In this document: positions 60,736 through 64,000 of the stretch, in pieces
How positions within the stretch are numbered: the first letter of the stretch is position 1
Layout: each line of letters starts with the position of its first letter
NCBI GenBank assembly: GCA_013396755.1
Contig: VWZF01003849.1
Coordinates: 41,943-105,942, forward strand
Reading direction: 5' to 3'
Length of the DNA: 64,000 nucleotides
Origin: Sclerurus mexicanus
Taxonomy: Eukaryota; Chordata; Aves; Passeriformes; Furnariidae
The notes under the pieces: generated by a model
The model's database searches: none
What the model was told of the DNA's origin: nothing
Seen by the model: the letters and a program-made list of their open reading frames with translations, nothing else
Position numbers and translations under genes: made by a program

Positions 60736-63651
60736 TTTTTTTAGGGAACTTAGTTCAGATTCAGTCCTGGCTATCATGTTAATATGTTGCATATGGCCAT
60801 TGTGTTGCATTGAACACAGACAAAACAAAGGGAGAAAAGTAGATTTGAGATGAAGAGGTTTGGCTTCTAGTATTCCTTTCCCTAAATTCTGTCTAAAATC
60901 TTAGGCATACAGCTGTATGTTTCTGGTGTAGTTCACATAGTAGCTAGATGTTTATTCTTTCACTAAATCACAATATCTCAAGTTCAGTTATTATAGTGAA
61001 ACATTATAGTATTCTTAAGTCTCAAGTGACTACAAGAGACACCAAAATATGCTACACTGTACATAGCATGAAAATTAATTGGCCTCCAGATATAGAGAAG
61101 TGGAAATGTACTGTAGATAATTAGGTCAGACTTGAAGGCTTACTAGGCCTGTTTTTGACCCATAATATTTCTAACTCATGGATGCAGTTACAGTAAAACT
61201 GTTATAGTCCAGAGGGAGTGCAAATTTAAAGGTCTTTGCTCATCATACCATTTGGGATTTTCTCAGTTAAGGAAAAAAAAAAAACATGCACAAAAAAAAC
61301 CCCAGAGACCAAAACTTGTAGCAATAAGGATTTAAATTATATATTTATTTTTGCATTGTAACTGAGCCTAACAACATTATTTTACAGCTCAGAAGAGATG
61401 ATAATTTTAATATATTTTCATGGTTAACAGTACATGCAATGCTGTGGGACTTTGACAAACACTAAAAAATTTGTAATTCCATATTTAATTAATTTGTGGA
61501 ATAAATGTATATCTCAAATCCTCAACACCTCACTTCACCCCTCTGCTCAACCGACTCATCAGTGCAAGCTCATTTAAAGAAACATGGAAGGTATAATTCA
61601 GTAATATGTGGCTGCTTTTCTTCCTGCCTTTTTTAATGAGAAACTATAATAAAACTCCAATTTGGTTCCATTATTATCTAAAATCTTACAAACAGCAAGC
61701 CTACTACCATGAGCAATAAGGAGCATGCTTATGTTAGTGTTTTGTTCAACTGAGGAATGCACCCAAGTAACTGTGTTTTCATTTGTATAGTGCAACAGTC
61801 TATTCAGATGGAATTAAACCAGAAGGTGCTTGCTCCCCAGTGGCACACCTACTGCACATCAGATGAAATTGGGCATTCAGAACATGGAATCATACTAGAA
61901 CCAGATAAAAGTAAAACCCAAGGAAACTTGTATAGTAGGGATGTTGGATCCTTTAGCCCTAGAAGAATATTCCTATTATGCTGGACTAATTTAATGGCTA
62001 ATATTTACGTAGCCTGTGAAGGTATGTCTTTAGACCCAACTTCTGAAGACAGATCATCTTAACATACTTAAGATTTAACTATATAGATTCATAAGGCTAC
62101 AGCAGTAAAGTGCTGTCTATAACAACAGCACAGCCTGGGCAGCTGGTGCCCAGCAAGGCATAGATCTATGCTTAACTACCCCACTTCCTAGATGGGTTTT
62201 ATTACATCTATTTTATATTAGATTTTAAATCCAGTTTCCCCAGTCATGTTCACAAGCCCAGACCATAGTTTAAGTGGACTGTGAAGTGTCACTCAAACAA
62301 ACCAAGTGCAATCAGTCCCTCACTAAAAACTGGGCAGGACAAATCTGCCCAGAGTAGGAAGTGAAACATGAGGAGTCTTGGCCTTCTGAATTGAATAAAA
62401 GCACAGGGACGAACACTCAAGCAATCACAACCTGAACTGGCTTGGATTGATTAACCCTGGTTCTGCTCTGAATGCAGCAGTTTACCTAATGCCTGAAAGT
62501 ACTGGAGTGAATGAAGCTCAAAGTGAATGAAGTTCCAGGGCTAAATCATGTAAATGCTATTTTATACTCACCGTCCCATCTCTGCCCACACCATCAGAGC
62601 TTCATTTTCTCAGACTGTACTCATTTGCCTGTTAAAAATACCAGTACTTCACCTGTGAACTATCACAGTTTCAGACCATCTAAATCTGTGCTCAGTGGAC
62701 TGGAGAGATTGTGTCTCTCTATGATGTCTGCTTTTTACTGTTTGCAGCACAACCTAACTCTTCCACTATCATAACATTGTTTTTTTTAAGAGCTTGAAGT
62801 CAGTCCCCTAAGTCTGGATCTAAACAAGCAGAGCTGCCCTTGGTTTTCAAAAGTCATTAAAAATTCAACAGTCTCCACTGTCTTCTTGGAGCTGTTGGAT
62901 AGATGACAGAAGTCCTGAATCTCCTGAAGGATGCGGCCAGGTTATCAATAAAAAATATCAGAGAACAAAATGTCTACCATGGCATTACACTAAATAGCCA
63001 AAACAATCAGACAGTATATCTGTAGAGTCAGCAGTCCTGCAAACTCAATTTTCAGAAGATATTAATGGTATGTGAACTACTGCAAAATATTTGCCATTCC
63101 CTAGTTCACTGTATTAGAAAGACATACTCAGATAACTGTGTTTCACATTGGTCTTGTGCACCTAGATTTTTTGTGTCTGCTCAGCTGAAAGACTTCAAAA
63201 TCTCTAATCTGATAAAAAAAGAACTGGTCAGGTAGTTTTTGCCGAATATATTATTCAAAGAGTACTGCTGTTATTCATCAAAACCATTTTTCAGCCAATA
63301 GCTTTTAGCAACATTTGACCAATTGTGTGGCTGGCTGAATATTACTCACTGAATAAATTAATTCACATATAATGGCAATATTTCCTGAATAATTTATTTG
63401 AGGAACATTTTTTCAAGTATTTGACAAGCGCTATTAAATTCCAATAAAATCTGATACATCCCTTACTTAAAAATAATTAAAAGTCTGTTTACAAAAATTG
63501 GTCTTATTCTTTGGTAAGTTGGACATGCTTTATGGTATTTGACTAACTTTCCAGTTTCCAGATAAAATTTGAAAAACCTGGACAGGATAGCAGATTCAGC
63601 TTTAAACTTGTACGTTCACTGCTATTTACACATCATGACATGTAAAATATA
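60736..63651. other. Gene-free AT-rich DNA
   Basis: No recognised gene. The plus-strand frame 61757-62062 (101 codons) and the minus frame 61598-61795 have no known domain. A-rich tracts near 61269-61300. Confidence 0.5.
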
Positions 63652-63721
63652 TGCTTCTCACAGAAGCCACCCCTGTAACCCACCCCTACTACCAAAACCT
63701 GTACACAAAAAAACAAATATA
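63652..63721. mobile_element. End fragment of an avian ERVL-type LTR
   Basis: GCTTCTCACAGAAGCCACCC, CTGTAACCCACCC, CTACTACCAAAACCTGTACAC closely follow the terminal part of a common songbird ERV LTR (cttctcacagaagccacccctgtagcccccccgctaccaaaacc...). The rest of the LTR is not visible to the left. About 45 bases to the right, TGTGGGTTGACA (63766-63777) resembles the start of the same kind of LTR, which could mean a rearranged copy, but that word is short. Confidence 0.6.
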
Positions 63722-64000
63722 TCCTATCCCTTCCTACATGTGGCATGGAGAATAGCATAGAAGCTGTGGGTTGACATGTCTTACTGAAGTGAAAGAGGAA
63801 TAATGGAGACCAAGAAGGGTGAGGGGGCAAGGCTTCCTAGCCAGTTGTCCCTTATAATAATTTCTACCTGAAACAAAAGTTCCATATCCTGTGTTCACAT
63901 ATGCGAACAAAATCCTGTTCCTTTACAAACAGAACACTTTTTTGGAGCAAACTCTTGAATGATTTTTTTTTTTTTTTAAACTAACATTCAGATGTTTCTA
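63722..64000. other. Gene-free DNA to window end
   Basis: No recognised element apart from the possible LTR-start word at 63766. A T run of about 17 occurs at 63962-63978. Confidence 0.45.

Noticed and set aside
61757..62062. 101-codon plus-strand frame
   Set aside because: No recognisable domain or homologue; length expected by chance.
1..64000. CRISPR array, bacterial operons, riboswitches, plasmid or phage features
   Set aside because: The repeat content (CR1, ERV LTRs, MIR-like SINEs, microsatellites) and low coding density show vertebrate nuclear DNA; no regular spacer-repeat array is present.

Overview
This window reads as gene-free, AT-rich vertebrate nuclear DNA, most probably from a bird. 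The strongest pointer is a 5'-truncated CR1 LINE at 58211-58486 that ends in the ATTCTATGAT-type tail typical of avian CR1. A second, older CR1 lies on the minus strand at 39908-40160. Avian ERV LTR-type sequences lie at 24997-25397, 34296-35077, 57950-58105 and 63652-63721. Two single N characters (25121, 30842) sit directly at microsatellites, as expected of a draft assembly. I found no intact protein-coding gene, rRNA, tRNA or CRISPR array. Most open reading frames are short and unrecognisable, as expected by chance in AT-rich DNA.

Layout: 1-10 kb is plain non-repetitive DNA with small A-rich tracts and a pair of adjacent hairpins (5654-5692). 10.8-12.2 kb holds two stretches that look like conserved noncoding (enhancer-like) DNA, one with an inverted pair of T-box-like sites. 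Further candidates are at 6.9, 16.5, 17.0, 35.5, 38.6-39.1 and 44.8 kb. 24.9-25.4 kb is an LTR-like block with a TA microsatellite. 30.7-30.95 kb has two polypurine tracts. 34.3-35.1 kb is a solo LTR with a 5-bp target-site duplication. 39-51.7 kb is a graveyard of old elements: a CR1, MIR-like SINEs on both strands, a decayed Ty3/Gypsy reverse transcriptase (43651-44006, minus) and an ancient CR1/L3-type LINE with degenerate RT and 3' UTR (50690-51700, minus). 57-58.5 kb holds an LTR fragment beside the young CR1. 60.26-60.44 kb is a strand-asymmetric G/T tract.

The most notable item is the Ty3/Gypsy-type reverse transcriptase fragment. Bird genomes are dominated by CR1 and ERVs and are generally regarded as almost devoid of Ty3/Gypsy elements. 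About 100 codons here still read through motif A to motif C, with the second aspartate of the catalytic box lost. Whether it is a rare relic, a later arrival or something kept for another role cannot be decided from the sequence alone.

Family assignments come from recognising consensus patterns by eye, without database searches. The conserved-element calls are inferences from base composition and motif content, not from alignments.
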